From Carallia brachiata (lineage: Eukaryota > Streptophyta > Magnoliopsida > Malpighiales > Rhizophoraceae), in the NCBI GenBank assembly GCA_021464245.1, contig JADCRB010000010.1:4172735-4236734 (forward strand): a stretch of DNA of 64,000 nucleotides. The letters are read 5' to 3'. The notes under the pieces are model-generated. The model saw only the letters and a program-made list of their open reading frames with translations, did not search any database and was not told where the DNA came from. Made by a program: the position numbers and the translations under genes. Numbering within the stretch: the first letter of the stretch is position 1; each line of letters opens with the position of its first letter. Positions 1 through 12,090 of the stretch are shown one piece after another.

Positions 1-286
1 CTTTAAAAAAAAAAAAATTGAATACCTTACCACTCACTGATCTTTTGGAAAAAAAAGGCAAGCTTTGCTTCCGTTTTATCCTTCCTTCGGTTTTTCTCCC
101 CAAGAACGAAAAAGAAAATCGCAGAAATCGAAGAAAGAAAATGACGAGAAGTCATAAAGATAGTCTCAACTATTAATATTATAGTCTGCTCCTGCATCTA
201 CTGTTACCACTACTCCCAAGCATTTGATCTGCCTCTGAGATTCCGTTGATTCATCCGGTCAAATCCCTTACACACGCTACCAGAGT

Positions 287-319
<33 letters not shown>

Positions 320-367
320 TACAGTTTCATTTTTGTTCTATATTACTCCAGAAGAAAGACCGACGAC
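1..367. other. 5' flank and leader of ALDH22A1
   Basis: No coding signal is seen. The stretch holds A/T runs (poly-A near 5-17, a long poly-T at about 300-320) and pyrimidine-rich sequence typical of a plant promoter and 5' UTR. It runs into the ATG at 368. Confidence 0.5.
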
Positions 368-3300
368 ATGCCGTTTTGGTGGCCGCTGATCGTGCTGGCT
401 CTCGCCTACGCGATCTGTCGATTCCTCCTCATGCTCATCCCTCTCAATGTGCCTCCATCGACGTCGACGCCTCCGATGGTATCTTTTCTCTCTATTTTAC
501 AGCATTCTGTACCACAAAATTCGTAATGTGTTGGAGTTCTAACTTTGTAAATTACAGTGCTGGAAGGGAATCAAGCGCAAGAGAACAGCTTCATTTATGT
601 AAGTTGCTCTTCTCATTTGCTCTGCTTCCATTTTTTTTAATTTTAATCTTTTTTTTTTTTTTTACTTTTTCTTTTGCGATTCTATGATTTATTTTGCTTA
701 TTAACCTTTTTTTTTTTAAAAAAATTATTTTTGCTTTAAATTGATTGGAATTAAGTTTACAAAATTATTTGAACGAGAATGAACGATTTGATTAGTAGCA
801 TAACTGGCCATTTTTATGTTGTTTGGTTGCGAAATTTAGACATTGAAAAAAAAAAAAATGAATTTATTCTTTTCCTCACAAGTCAATCGCTCTAAAGAAG
901 TGGTGAGAAGAGATGGTTTAGTACGAATTGTGTGCTCTTGAACCGTGTGATCAGGTTTTGGATTCTGATTTTCGGCCTAATGTGCAGATACCTCCGAGAG
1001 GAGGACGGACACCGCAGGCGGACAAGAAAGTTCAGTGCTATGAGCCTGCAACCATGAAATACCTGGGATACTTTCCTGCCTTGTCCCCGTCCGAGGTTAG
1101 TTAGAAATGAGACGCTTACATTAGAGAGACTCACAACTGTCAAGGAAATGTGCCGTATACTCATTGGTGAAATCTTTGCTAATGATATTTTTTGTTCTGC
1201 GTGATAGGTCAATGACCGCGTTGCACAAGCAAGGAAGGCTCAAAAGATTTGGGCAAAAAGTAGCTTCAAGCAAAGACGCCAGTTCTTGAGGATACTCCTT
1301 AAGTACATTATTGAACACCAAGAACTTATATGCGAGTAAGGATGGAGGAGGGAACCTTAAAAAGTATTCATCGTTATCATCATGATGAGTTCTCTTCGGC
1401 ATATTAGTTTCTCAATGCTTTATTATTGCTGACACTGAAAGTTGTGTTGGATTAGGCATGGGGTTTCTTCTGAAAGATTTTATGTCACCTATTGCTGCAA
1501 TCGTAGTTAACGATTTGTGTGTGTTCTGATGGATGTGCTGTTTTGATCAGAGTCTCTTCACGTGATACTGGGAAGACAATGGTAGATGCTTCTTTAGGAG
1601 AAATAATGACAACATGTGAGAAGATCACCTGGCTTCTTTCAGAGGGTGAGCGCTGGCTGAAGCCTGAATACAGGTACCTGCTCCCATCCCATTTACCTAG
1701 TTCTTCGGTAATAAGTTTAGCAGACAATATCTTCAATGACATCATACATTCTTTTGTGTATTGTGTGGTTATTGAAAACCTTCCGAGCAATTATCTGTCT
1801 TCCTCTTCAGCAATATTTTGTTATTTTAAGTCGTGAATTGTGACAATTGACAAGTGTTTCACGTTCCAATTTATTTTGGCTGCTGTCATGCTTGCCATGT
1901 GTAACTGCTGAATCCTTCAAGATGTTTCCAGATCTTCGGGAAGATCAATGCTCCACAAGAAAGCTAAAGTCGAATTCTACCCCCTAGGTGTCATCGGTGC
2001 CATTGTTTCATGGAACTATCCTTTTCACAACATCTTCAACCCAATGCTAGCTGCAGTTTTTTCAGGAAACAGCATTGTGATTAAGGCATGTAATATTTCC
2101 TATCATTATGTACCTCTGGTTTTTGACCTTATATGACTTTGTGTACAAATCATAATCACCGAGTTTATGAAAAGTCTGTGCTTCTAAGTGCAGATTTCAG
2201 AAAATGCAAGTTGGTCTGGATGTTTCTACTTCCGAATAATTCAAGCAGCTCTAGCTGCTGTTGGAGCTCCTGAAAATCTTGTCGATGTGATAACAGGGTA
2301 TTCATTCTGTCTAAAATGTTTGCACTTAAACTGTCTCTGTGTTTATATAGCCATAAGTAAAGGCTTTTCTCAATAGGTTTGCTGAAACGGGAGAAGCACT
2401 AGTGTCTGCAGTGGATAAAATTATATTTGTTGGATCACCTGGTGTGGGTAAGATGGTATGAGTTTCTTTAATAAGTTATCTATGTCACAATTTATTGCAT
2501 TTATTTAATGTTTTTCTTTTCCCTTTCTTGAACTTGTCTGTTTGTTCTTTTTTGGACGGGTTTTTTTTTTTGGGGGGGGGGGGGTGTGTGGTAGGCAGAT
2601 TGAAGGATTAAATCCTATTCCGTATATATCATGCCTTTAACTCAATGCATGGTAAAATTTGGAGTATACATTTTTTTGCAGATAATGAGAAATGCCTCTG
2701 ACACCCTTATACCAGTTACACTTGAGCTTGGTGGAAAAGATGCTTTTATAGTTTGTGATGATGTAGATGTGCAGCATGTAAGAACCCCTTGTACCTGTTT
2801 TCGTGTGTAGTAAGCTTGAACAATTGTTTGGATCCTACGCAATCTATTACTCACTGTAGGTCGCGCAAGTTGCTGTTCGAGCTGCTCTTCAATCAAGCGG
2901 GCAGAATTGTGCTGGGGCCGAGAGATTTTATGTTCACAAGGATGTATATTCTTCATTTGTTAGTGAAGTCACTAAAATTGTAAAATCTGTTTCAGCTGTA
3001 AGTACACCTATTTTGACATTCCAACTTCTTCCTTTTTTTATGCTAAATTCATTTGATACTTGTGCTGACTTGTATATTTTTACAGAAACCTATAACTTTT
3101 TGTTTTCTGATTCAACCCTTTTTTCTTGGTTAAGTCAATTACACTAGTTAATTCTTGCAGGGGCCTCCCCTTGCTGGAAGGTATGATATGGGAGCAATAT
3201 GCTTGCAAGATCATTCTGAAAAGCTTCAAAACCTCGTCAATGATGCCCTGGAAAAGGGTGCAGAAATCATTGCTCGTGGAAGTTTCGGCCATTTAGCTGA

Positions 3301-4423
3301 AGGTGCAGTTGACCAGTTTTTCCCTCCTACTGTGATTGTAAACGTGAACCATACAATGAAATTGATGCAAGAAGAGGTACTGTTAATCATTTTGCTTTTT
3401 GAACATTGCTACTGACTTGTTTAAGAGTATTTGTGTCAATTTTGAGGATTTTTTCAAGATTATCATGGAAAGATGTGATTCTGTCAATTTTCTACCATAT
3501 TGATCAGTGATTTCAGCCCTGTTCTGCTGATCGAAAAGTACCTCATATGTTGTGAAAATGGCATGTACATTAGTTAACTGCCTGTTAATATGAATAATGT
3601 TTTTACATCAATGCATTAAATTTAAATTGTCTCTTATTAGGGAAAATTGCTTGCTAAAATCCATCCAAAACTTGATATGTGCAGACTTTTGGACCAATAA
3701 TGCCAATAATGAAATTTAGCACTGATGAGGAGGTTGTCAAGCTTGCAAACGACTCCAAATTTGGACTTGGCTGTGCTGTTTTTTCTGGCAGTCAGCGGCG
3801 TGCTAAAGAGATTGCTTCGCAGATACACTGTGGACAGGCTGCAATTAATGACTTTGCATCGTCTTACATGTGCCAGGTACCATTTATTTCTCATATCAAA
3901 TATGGGATACTGCATTTTGCAATAGGTTTGTTCTGGCTGTCTGAAATACTGATGTGACATGCAGTGCATCCTCCTCCACTTACTATATCTGTTATTAGGC
4001 AGTTGATCCCTTCTGACATTGCCTCCTAATTTTTCAGTCACTACCATTTGGTGGTGTAAAAGACAGTGGATTTGGTCGATTTGCTGGTGTGGAAGGATTG
4101 CGAGCTTGCTGTCTTGTGAAATCAGTTGTGGAGGATAGGTGGTGGCCATATATCAAAACCGTAATACCAAAGCTTATTCAGGTTAGCTTTTATGATAGGA
4201 ATAAGTCACTCTTCTTTTGATCTTCACATTGCCACACTGACCGACCATTTTTACAAAATGTTGTTTATAGTACCCCGTTGCAGAGAACGCGTTTACCTTT
4301 CAAGAGTCGCTTGTAGAAGCACTGTATGGCTTGAGCATATGGGACCGCTTGCGAGCTTTGGTCAATGTTTTGAAGATCATATCGGAGCAAAACTCTAGTA
4401 TCACTAAGAGAAGAAATGACTGA
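368..4423 (+). CDS. ALDH22A1: aldehyde dehydrogenase family 22 member A1 (frameshift in exon 1)
   Basis: NAD(P)-dependent aldehyde dehydrogenase of the plant ALDH22 family, with an N-terminal hydrophobic anchor ([16 protein letters not shown]) that suggests the secretory/endomembrane system. Exons: 368-478, 558-598, 988-1095, 1208-1335, 1551-1673, 1932-2085, 2194-2297, 2377-2455, 2682-2777, 2860-2997, 3161-3376, 3685-3876, 4038-4181, 4271-4423. General-base Glu is in VTLELGGKD (exon 9, about residue 298). The catalytic Cys is in [12 protein letters not shown] (exon 10, about residue 332); the 34-residue spacing is normal for ALDHs. Intron 6 is GC-AG. Exon 1 lacks one base near 452: the ATG frame runs out of phase and the neighbouring frame gives the expected SIDVDASD. 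With one base restored the total is 595 aa, about the family length I recall. It converges with the OB-fold gene. Confidence 0.93.
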
Positions 4424-5536
4424 GGGTGAGAACTGACAGTTGGCAGTTTTTCCGTGGATATTTTTCTGAGTTTTTGTAATCTTATGAATTTGCATTTCCA
4501 TGTCCACTGCTACGATCTGTTGGGCTGAGAGCACTCTCCGTTTCTCTTTCATCTTCCTTCGCGAAATTCCTTGTGAACTTTTATTATATTTGTTTGTTTT
4601 GACAGGAAAACCAACAGAAGAGAAAAGCATGGTAGGATTTTGATTTGTGCTTTTTTTTTTCAGTTATCTGCCGCACTGACAATGCTAGAATTTTTCTGTT
4701 TCATTGTCTGGTTCGAAATTGGAGGGGGTGAAGCCTCAAGAGCTGACCATGATTGACTAGGGATACAATTTATTGCTAGGCACAAGCTCGGTCTAAAATT
4801 TTTAGCCCATGCCTAGAGGACTGTCCATTCATTTCAGATATCACCATTGTGTCGGCATATTATGTTAATTGACTATAAGAGTTGAACTGTACAAAAGTGA
4901 AGAAATGTTGACCTTGTTTTTTGTTAGCTCGTTTTGCAATTGAGTTGAACAACTCATAAAATCTGTTGGCAAGCAGAAGCATCTCAATATGACAAAAAAA
5001 AAACGATGGTAAGAAAAAGATTGTGGATGACGAAAATCCTAAACGCACAAATCTTTCCGACTTTCCGTAAAACCTCTTATAGACAGCAAAAAGTACGTGT
5101 TGAATGCAATAAAGAATTTCATTTTTAACGTAATTAGGAATTTCACAATTTAGAAGGCGGTGCAAAGCTAACGCAAGAAATTATTAACCTTAGCTTGATT
5201 GACTACAAAAATGTTGGGTTCCTTCATAGGTTTGGTTCTGAATAAATACATAAAAAAAAAAAAAAAAAAGCAACTTCAAAATAGAGCAATGCTCAACCTT
5301 ATAATGGGCATTTCGATCTCCTACAAGCAGAAATCGATAACGAATATTCTTCTGAAAATTATATGTAGACTATCGAAATTGCAAGTCTCCTGTGGTCAAT
5401 TTTAATTTCTCTTTTTACTTGGTACAATTCCAAATATTAGGACCTTGCACATCCCCCCAAGATATTCTCAATTTCAATGCCAATTCCCTATTCTGAGTGG
5501 TGCTGCTTTGTGAGTTGTTCTGTAATCTATTCTAGG
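4424..5536. other. convergent 3' region between ALDH22A1 and the OB-fold gene
   Basis: The two genes end tail to tail here, so this stretch should hold both 3' UTRs. It contains A/T runs, including a long poly-A at about 5252-5269. No conserved reading frame, RNA gene or repeat was recognised. Confidence 0.5.
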
Positions 5537-8500
5537 CTATTCGCACCTTAGTGCACAAGTGATCTCCCATGGCACATCATCAGTTTCTGGGGATAGACTC
5601 TGACCGAGTCCATATCCTTGCCTTTTGCTGTTGACCAATGCAACTGTGAAGCTTTCGTTTTCTAATGAAGAAGGATACATAAATTGCTCTTCCTGTGATG
5701 TAGAAAAGAAATTTGAAATATTAAGTGAAGAATTTTATCTACCCCTAATAGGCGAAATTATCGTCAGCAAAAGGGTCTTTGTGCTCGTACAAGGTAAGTT
5801 TCAGAAGACAGAATAAGATGATATACGTGCAATTTGGGAACCATGGAAGTGTCTTCTGTGCTCAAAAAGACTTGATGCAATAGTAATTTATTGCTGACTG
5901 GGCCCTCAAGCCACAAGCATGCTAGGTGTAGCAAGAATTGGAATTGCCATGACTTCATACCAAAAGAGGGTGAAGCATTTTCAGGATCATTTCTAACGTA
6001 GTACCGCTCATATGTATGTATGCACATTATAACCTTATTGATGCAATGAAAAGTTCATGGAGGAACTATTTATGATTGCTAAAATGCGGTGCCATTGGGC
6101 TCAGGAACTATTACCTCGGGTAGCTGATAGAATTCATCAGGAGATATTTGCAGCAACTCTGCTGCAGTTTGACCAGTGCTCCATGCAAAAATCTTTGCAC
6201 TGTCGTCTGCAAGAGTTATTTTCAGCTGGAAAGTTCGTGCAACTGCAGTATCACAGTTACAATGACAGAAGCTGCATTCGGCAAGCCCATTAGGCTTCTT
6301 TTTAACAACATGGCCACAAAGAGAGTGACAAAATCTCGTATTTACATGACATTGATCAACTTGGTCAAGCCGAACTCGACATATCTGTGCACATAAAATT
6401 CAGATGTAAGGACCAGATACCTAAAAACAAGAATAGAATTATTCAGGATTTTGATATGTAGACTATAGTGTCATAAACGAGCAACTTTGAAGATGGTCCT
6501 TTTAACTAACGTGGAAAAGGCTGAAACTAAGGATAGTATGTCAGAAACCGGTGGCATATGATTAAAATTATGGCAATAGAGTGATTGATGACTACATAAA
6601 TCTGAACAACATCAAGGGGCGGCTGCTTTATCTATTGCCTTGCCACCACCACAACCAGAGATCGCTTTGATCATGCCTTTCATGAATGGGAATCTGAAGC
6701 TTGCTGCTAGCCACTAAAAAAAGAAATAGGTGTAAAACCACATGGAATACACCCAGACCAGCTAGTATCATTGCAATACACTGTTTCATTTAACCCACGA
6801 CAACTATTATCAGATTTATATGAAAACCATAGAATAATGAGATTTATGAGATCACAAAGAAGAAATATATTTAGGTGATTTAGGAGTATAGGAATTGTAG
6901 GATTCTTACATATGTGCAACTACTCTCACTGGATAGATCAGAAAGGCATGATAACTTATGGAGACAGGATGAGTTTAGTAATGCTGGCAAGCAACTGATG
7001 TTCACAAAGGAGGCTCCAGTTTTATTCTCAAACCAGGATACCTCCAGACTGCCAAAGTGAAAGAAACAAGATAATTGGCGGATATCTCAATAAATGATAA
7101 ATATGATAGCTAAGTAAAATGACAAACACAAAGACATCTGGCTACATGCAAAAGTCAGAAGCAATTTAAATTAACCCAATTAATATTGATTGAATGTTGT
7201 TACCTGCTGTTTTTTGCTACATGGCATGACAAGCCAGATATATAAACTGTGTGACCAAGGCCCAATCTTCCCAATGACCTGAGAAGCGGTGAAGCATGTA
7301 AGAGGAAAAACTTAATACAATTGTGTCATCGTTTTGGATATCAATCAAAATTCTTATTAATACCAAGATCTTGCAAATGTAATTTTGCCCATACTGCTCC
7401 CGTTGAATCCTTGATTTTCAAAGAGAAAATAATTTTCTTTTATTTCCTTCACAAAACATGTCTACGACCACACCATAGAGGCTGACGCCAGTCATCTTGT
7501 CTCGAAGGTCAACTATAAGTGACTGCAAAACTTTGAGCAAGTGAGAGAAGTTATGATACAGTCAATATCAAAATTAGCCATAGAGACATGCATGAACTAC
7601 GATTTGCTCTGGGGCCTAACAGTTAAGAGCATGAAGTCAGAAAATCTTATGCAAATGGATACTTGACTGTGAAAATAGCATAAAATGAAAAGCAGAGCGG
7701 GAGGAAAATGAAAAAAAAAGATGGTAAAGAATAAGTTCCTCCTGTTTCCAATGAAGAAAATGACAATAGTCCCATCATAACAATACAAGACGCATGTAGT
7801 AAACTTAACTTTGTGAACTAACACGCACTTTAGTAATTTAGGACTTCACAAGCAACAAGTAAATCATGCTGCATCCTTCAAATAAAACATGCTAATTGCT
7901 CCTAAGAGAAATGAAGAAGTGCACTGTAGAATAGTGTCAAATTGAATGTGATGGGATTATAGTCACTCACTTGAAAAGGATAATTACTGAAGTCAATAGA
8001 TCCTTGAGAATCACAAGGCAATGTCACCTGCGAGACCTTGGGACCCTGACTAGGATCCTCTGCTTTCATCAGCTTTGATCCTTGATATTGGTTTTGTGTT
8101 AAGTGTACACATATCTAGAAAACAAAATAAGACAGTCAGTTTGCAGTCTAAAAAACAACGATGCAGAAACGCAACAATTTATGACCTACTTGTTCCTCGT
8201 GCTGAATGAAAGGCACCAAATACAGCTGTGTTGCACTACCATATTCAAGGCAAAGCTCACTATTTGCCTCAATTGCACTATCCGCTGAAGTTGAGATATA
8301 TGGTCTGTCAAGTCCAATCATGCTTCCTACACTGCAAGGAAATAATGCAACAGTCCGCAGGCATGGATAGACAAAAGAAGATAACAGTATATACAGTCTA
8401 GTTCCAGAGATTACCTGAAAAGATTGGCCAGGAGAACCTGCTCACCCCACAACAGAAATTTCAGCTTGGAGCCATCGTTGTCAACAAGAGAGACTTGTTT

Positions 8501-10756
8501 CTGCTGTACACTACCAAGTAAACCTTGAACTTCCTCTGTTCCAATAGATTCAATCCTACAAAGAGAGCAGCAAAATGGTCAAATCTTGACAGATATAAAA
8601 AGCATCTCCTGGATAAAGTATCTAAGCACTAGCATGCATCACATTGATTAACTTTGGTTATAAGAAAATTAACCTTGCATATAATGAATAAGAAACTCCA
8701 CTGTTTGCAGCACTGAGAGAAATGGAAGAGAAGGAGTCTGAACAAAACTGAGCAGCTATCAGCATTGCATCATCATCTTGATCCTGCAAAATATAAAGCA
8801 ACACTGCAGTGTAAGGACACCCCTAAGGCACACACGGAAAATGCAATTCTAGAAGCTTGGATGAAATGCAAAAGCTGGTTCTTGATTGGAACCTCGATTA
8901 TTCCTCACAACAGAAACTAAAGTGGAAAACATGAAAACAAGTTTTTGACAATTACATCATCCAACAATATCACAAGGTACTCCGTTGGCAAAAGCCTGGG
9001 ACAGCCACATCCTTCTCTAGCTGTTCGAAGATAGCAACCAGTGACAAAGACTTCCCTCCCTTTCTTTAAAATCCCATTATGAGTGTCCACCAAGTCGTAG
9101 TATCTATCACATAAAAGGAAACAAATGACTTAGAGCTGCACCCTAGAAAAGGAATGCAAAATTTACATGGGACACATATGCGGAGCACAATCAGGATAAA
9201 AGAAAAGCACAGATAAAAAATACTTTGAAATAACAAACATGCAGTTATTTTTCCTGTAGTAGTTGTTCCTGCTTGAAATGCACATCCCAGAATTATGCTG
9301 CATCTAGTAGATGGACATTCAAGACATGGTGGTATCTACGGTTTATTATAGCCATAAATCACAGGCACCATAAACCCAAACCAACAGATTCCCTTTTTTT
9401 TCCACACATATAAATTAAATTGAATACATATAAATAAGAAAAAAAGGAGACAAATGAAAAGGAAAGAATATCAGGAAATCCATGGCAGTCAGTGACAAAC
9501 CTCCTGTGGAGATAAAGTTCAATTGTATTGGAGCTCCAAAAATCCCCCAAAGTAAGCATGTAGATGTTGGTACCTGAACCAAAAAATAAAAAGAAAAAAA
9601 ACAAATCACGTGCATTAATCCCATAAAAGAATTTTACCATTATCATCAAATAATCACTTGCCCAATGTTTTGAGCCTATGGCAGTACCTGGAAGGACAAA
9701 AGCATCAACAATGACAGCCTCCAAATGCTGCTTAATGATATGAAATTCTTCTCATATATAGAGTCGATTGTGACAGTATTTGGCAGCTTACTTCTCCTGT
9801 GCTTCTTCTTCAATTGATTGATGGTTTCCAGCCTCTTCTTTGGCTTCCCACTCCTTTGTTGGTCACTCCACGCCTTCCAAATAAAATAAATAAGCACTCA
9901 ACTCATCAATGAAAACGGTTAGGAGCATAAAAGCATTTAAATATCACTAGGCAGAGTTACAGAAGCAGATTTACGAACTTAAACAAAAAAAAAAGAATTG
10001 CCAAAAATCAATAAATTGAGCAAATAGAACTTAACATTTGCAAATATAAAAGCATGTCAGCATGAATCTTTCATATATCAAGAGCAAGGATATGAAAATT
10101 TCAATCACTTGAATAAAAATTCGAAGAAATTCAAAGAATGAGATGATTCTATAGATTCCGAATTTTCACATATCCTGCATCCACTCTTCAACTAAATGGA
10201 GCTTGAGCTAACAATAGTTTACAGTTACAAAATCACAAGCACAGCTCTGTATATTCACGCTTTTCTTCTCAAAACTAAAGACGATCCAATGCAGAGTAAA
10301 AACAATGACTCCGATTTTCCTTTGTTATTTCATTTCTTACATTTTAATCTCACAGTCAGATTTTCCTTTGTGTTTATAATTTCTTGCATTTTCTCGGCAA
10401 CCAAGCAGAACGTGACCTAAACAAGGAGGAAATAATACCTGAGAGAGCTCCGAGAGCAGAATGGCGGCAGTGACTCCACTGGAATAAGCAATACAAGTCT
10501 TTAGGATCCGAGAAACGATCCAACTCCAACCAGGTCCACTGGTTTCGGATCCAATTCCATCAGCACCGTAGCCTCCTCCTTCGTCTTTGTCCTTATCCTC
10601 CTCCGGAAAAAGCGCCGACCTCGCATAATCCACGAATGCTAGAAACGGATCTTCGCGTTCTCGTCGTTGTTGTCGGCGTTCGTCGTCCATATCCATAAGC
10701 GACTCGCCGTTTGAACCGTGAGCGTTGATCGGATTGACTGTCAGGGGAAGACTCAT
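5537..10756 (-). CDS. multi-OB-fold protein with RPA70C-like zinc ribbon (three single-base frameshifts)
   Basis: Conserved plant protein, probably binding single-stranded DNA; I cannot name it with certainty (CDC24-OB, SHLD2-like or RPA70-like families are candidates). Exons, gene order: 10756-10439, 9873-9688, 9573-9501, 9103-8956, 8783-8674, 8555-8415, 8331-8190, 8114-7971, 7522-7364, 7278-7204, 7048-6910, 6384-6115, 5692-5537. Corrected length 687 aa. OB-like strand patterns include VSLVDNDGSKLKFLLWGEQ (exon 6) and SLKIKDSTGAVWAKLH (exon 9). Exon 12 has cysteines at about residues 565, 569, 583 and 586 (C-x3-C-x13-C-x2-C), followed by TFQLKITLADDSAKIFAWS, the order seen in the RPA70 C-terminal domain. 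One base is missing in exon 2 (about 9723-9726) and two in exon 9 (about 7437-7442 and 7375-7378); splice phases close only with these three restored. The start ATG (MSLPLTVN) is the first in frame; a later MDMDDERR is possible. Confidence 0.8.
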
Positions 10757-12090
10757 TTGGTGAGTCGCCGAGCTGCGGCGGCAACCCTCGGGTCGAGTTT
10801 TGCGCGGTTGTGAAATATGGATCCTACTGAGTGCGGTGACGCTTTGTTTCTGTGGTTTGTAACGTAACCTTAGCAAAATATGCAATTTAGGGGGGAAATT
10901 TTATTCTTGGGAGGCATTTTGGCGCGGTTTCCTTTTTCTTTTTTATTTTTATTTAAAAAAATGAATTTCGACATTCTTTCGATATTCCATTGGGGTTGGG
11001 TCTGGGCCTGGCCTAGCCCAACCAGAGGCATTTCCAGTCATATGGGCAGATTTTATGGAAAAACTAAAGATATTTGGTAAAATTATTGTACAGGCCCTAA
11101 CCTTTTATATATATATAGTAAAAATGAGGACATGATATCTTGAGAATGCCAAAGTAAAGCTAACCAGCCCTTACCAAATGAAATCTTGATCCTGTGAGAC
11201 CGTTGCATGCGCCTAAAATATGTAATCCAAAACAACTACTGTTTGTGTAGTTCAACTAATTTAAACAATTTAATTTCGAGTAAGAGATTCAAGGATTAAT
11301 CTTGCTTATGTCAAGTATATATTAAATCTACAACTCACAGTATAAAATGAAAAATATCATAATCATCTCATTATTTCATACTTTCTTAGATACAATCGCA
11401 ATATTTTCTAATGAAATTGTGAACACCACCCTTGCAATGTTTTCTAATGAAATTGTGAACACCACCCTTGCGTTCTCATTTCTTATGACAAAAAAACAAA
11501 AAAATCCAGAACAAGCATAAAAGATGCTAGAGCCAAGGATTTTTCATCTTTTAAAGGTAATGATCAATTGGCCTCGATATTTCAAAGGAAAATGTTTTGA
11601 GAACACACTACATGGTCGTTACAGGCTAAAAAGTTTTTGACAGTCCGGACCTGTCAACAATTTCTGTTTGTAAGTTCCTACAGCAATTAGTCCAAGGAAT
11701 GTAAACTTTCTACTTTCAACCGGCGGACCATTTTACCATCATGACCAATACTCATCCTGCATTTAAATGTTAGCTGGAGCCAAATGTTTGATATGTCAAA
11801 GTGGAAAAAGAATCCTCTCCAAATACTGGCGAATACAAGAGATAAAACACAAAGATTATAGACGCCTAGCATAGAAGTATTGTTGTGGAATTTACAGAAT
11901 GTTGCATATTCTCCACTCTCCGATATCAGCCGTTTGATTTCCCAAATAAGCCAGCCCCAACTGGATATCTCTGAACCCCTCTCCCCCACACCCCAAAAAA
12001 GACGCACAGTAGGGGAGTTGGAAACGAAAGCATTTTCTCAGAGGACCACCACATGCACAGGAAGAATTTACAGCAGCTGACTAATAGCAG
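10757..12090. other. intergenic: OB-fold gene promoter and cyclophilin 3' flank
   Basis: Both flanking genes are on the minus strand. The part next to 10756 is the presumed promoter of the OB-fold gene, and the part next to 12091 the 3' UTR of the cyclophilin. It contains a 36-bp tandem duplication (11398-11469). No further gene is seen. Confidence 0.5.
11398..11469. repeat. 36-bp tandem duplication (2 units)
   Basis: Two adjacent 36-bp units (11398-11433 and 11434-11469) differ at one base (A versus G at the sixth position). Each contains ttctaatgaaattgtgaaca. They lie in intergenic DNA and look like a recent slippage or template-switch duplication. Confidence 0.9.

Noticed and set aside
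2562..2584. Poly-T run directly followed by a 13-base G run in ALDH22A1 intron 8
   Set aside because: A single G run cannot form a normal four-tract quadruplex, and the junction sits in an intron far from splice sites. It is most likely a simple homopolymer, possibly of uncertain length.
10757..10885. N-terminal extension of the OB-fold gene upstream of 10756
   Set aside because: The upstream in-frame codon at 10885 is TTG, not ATG. The first in-frame ATG is at 10756.
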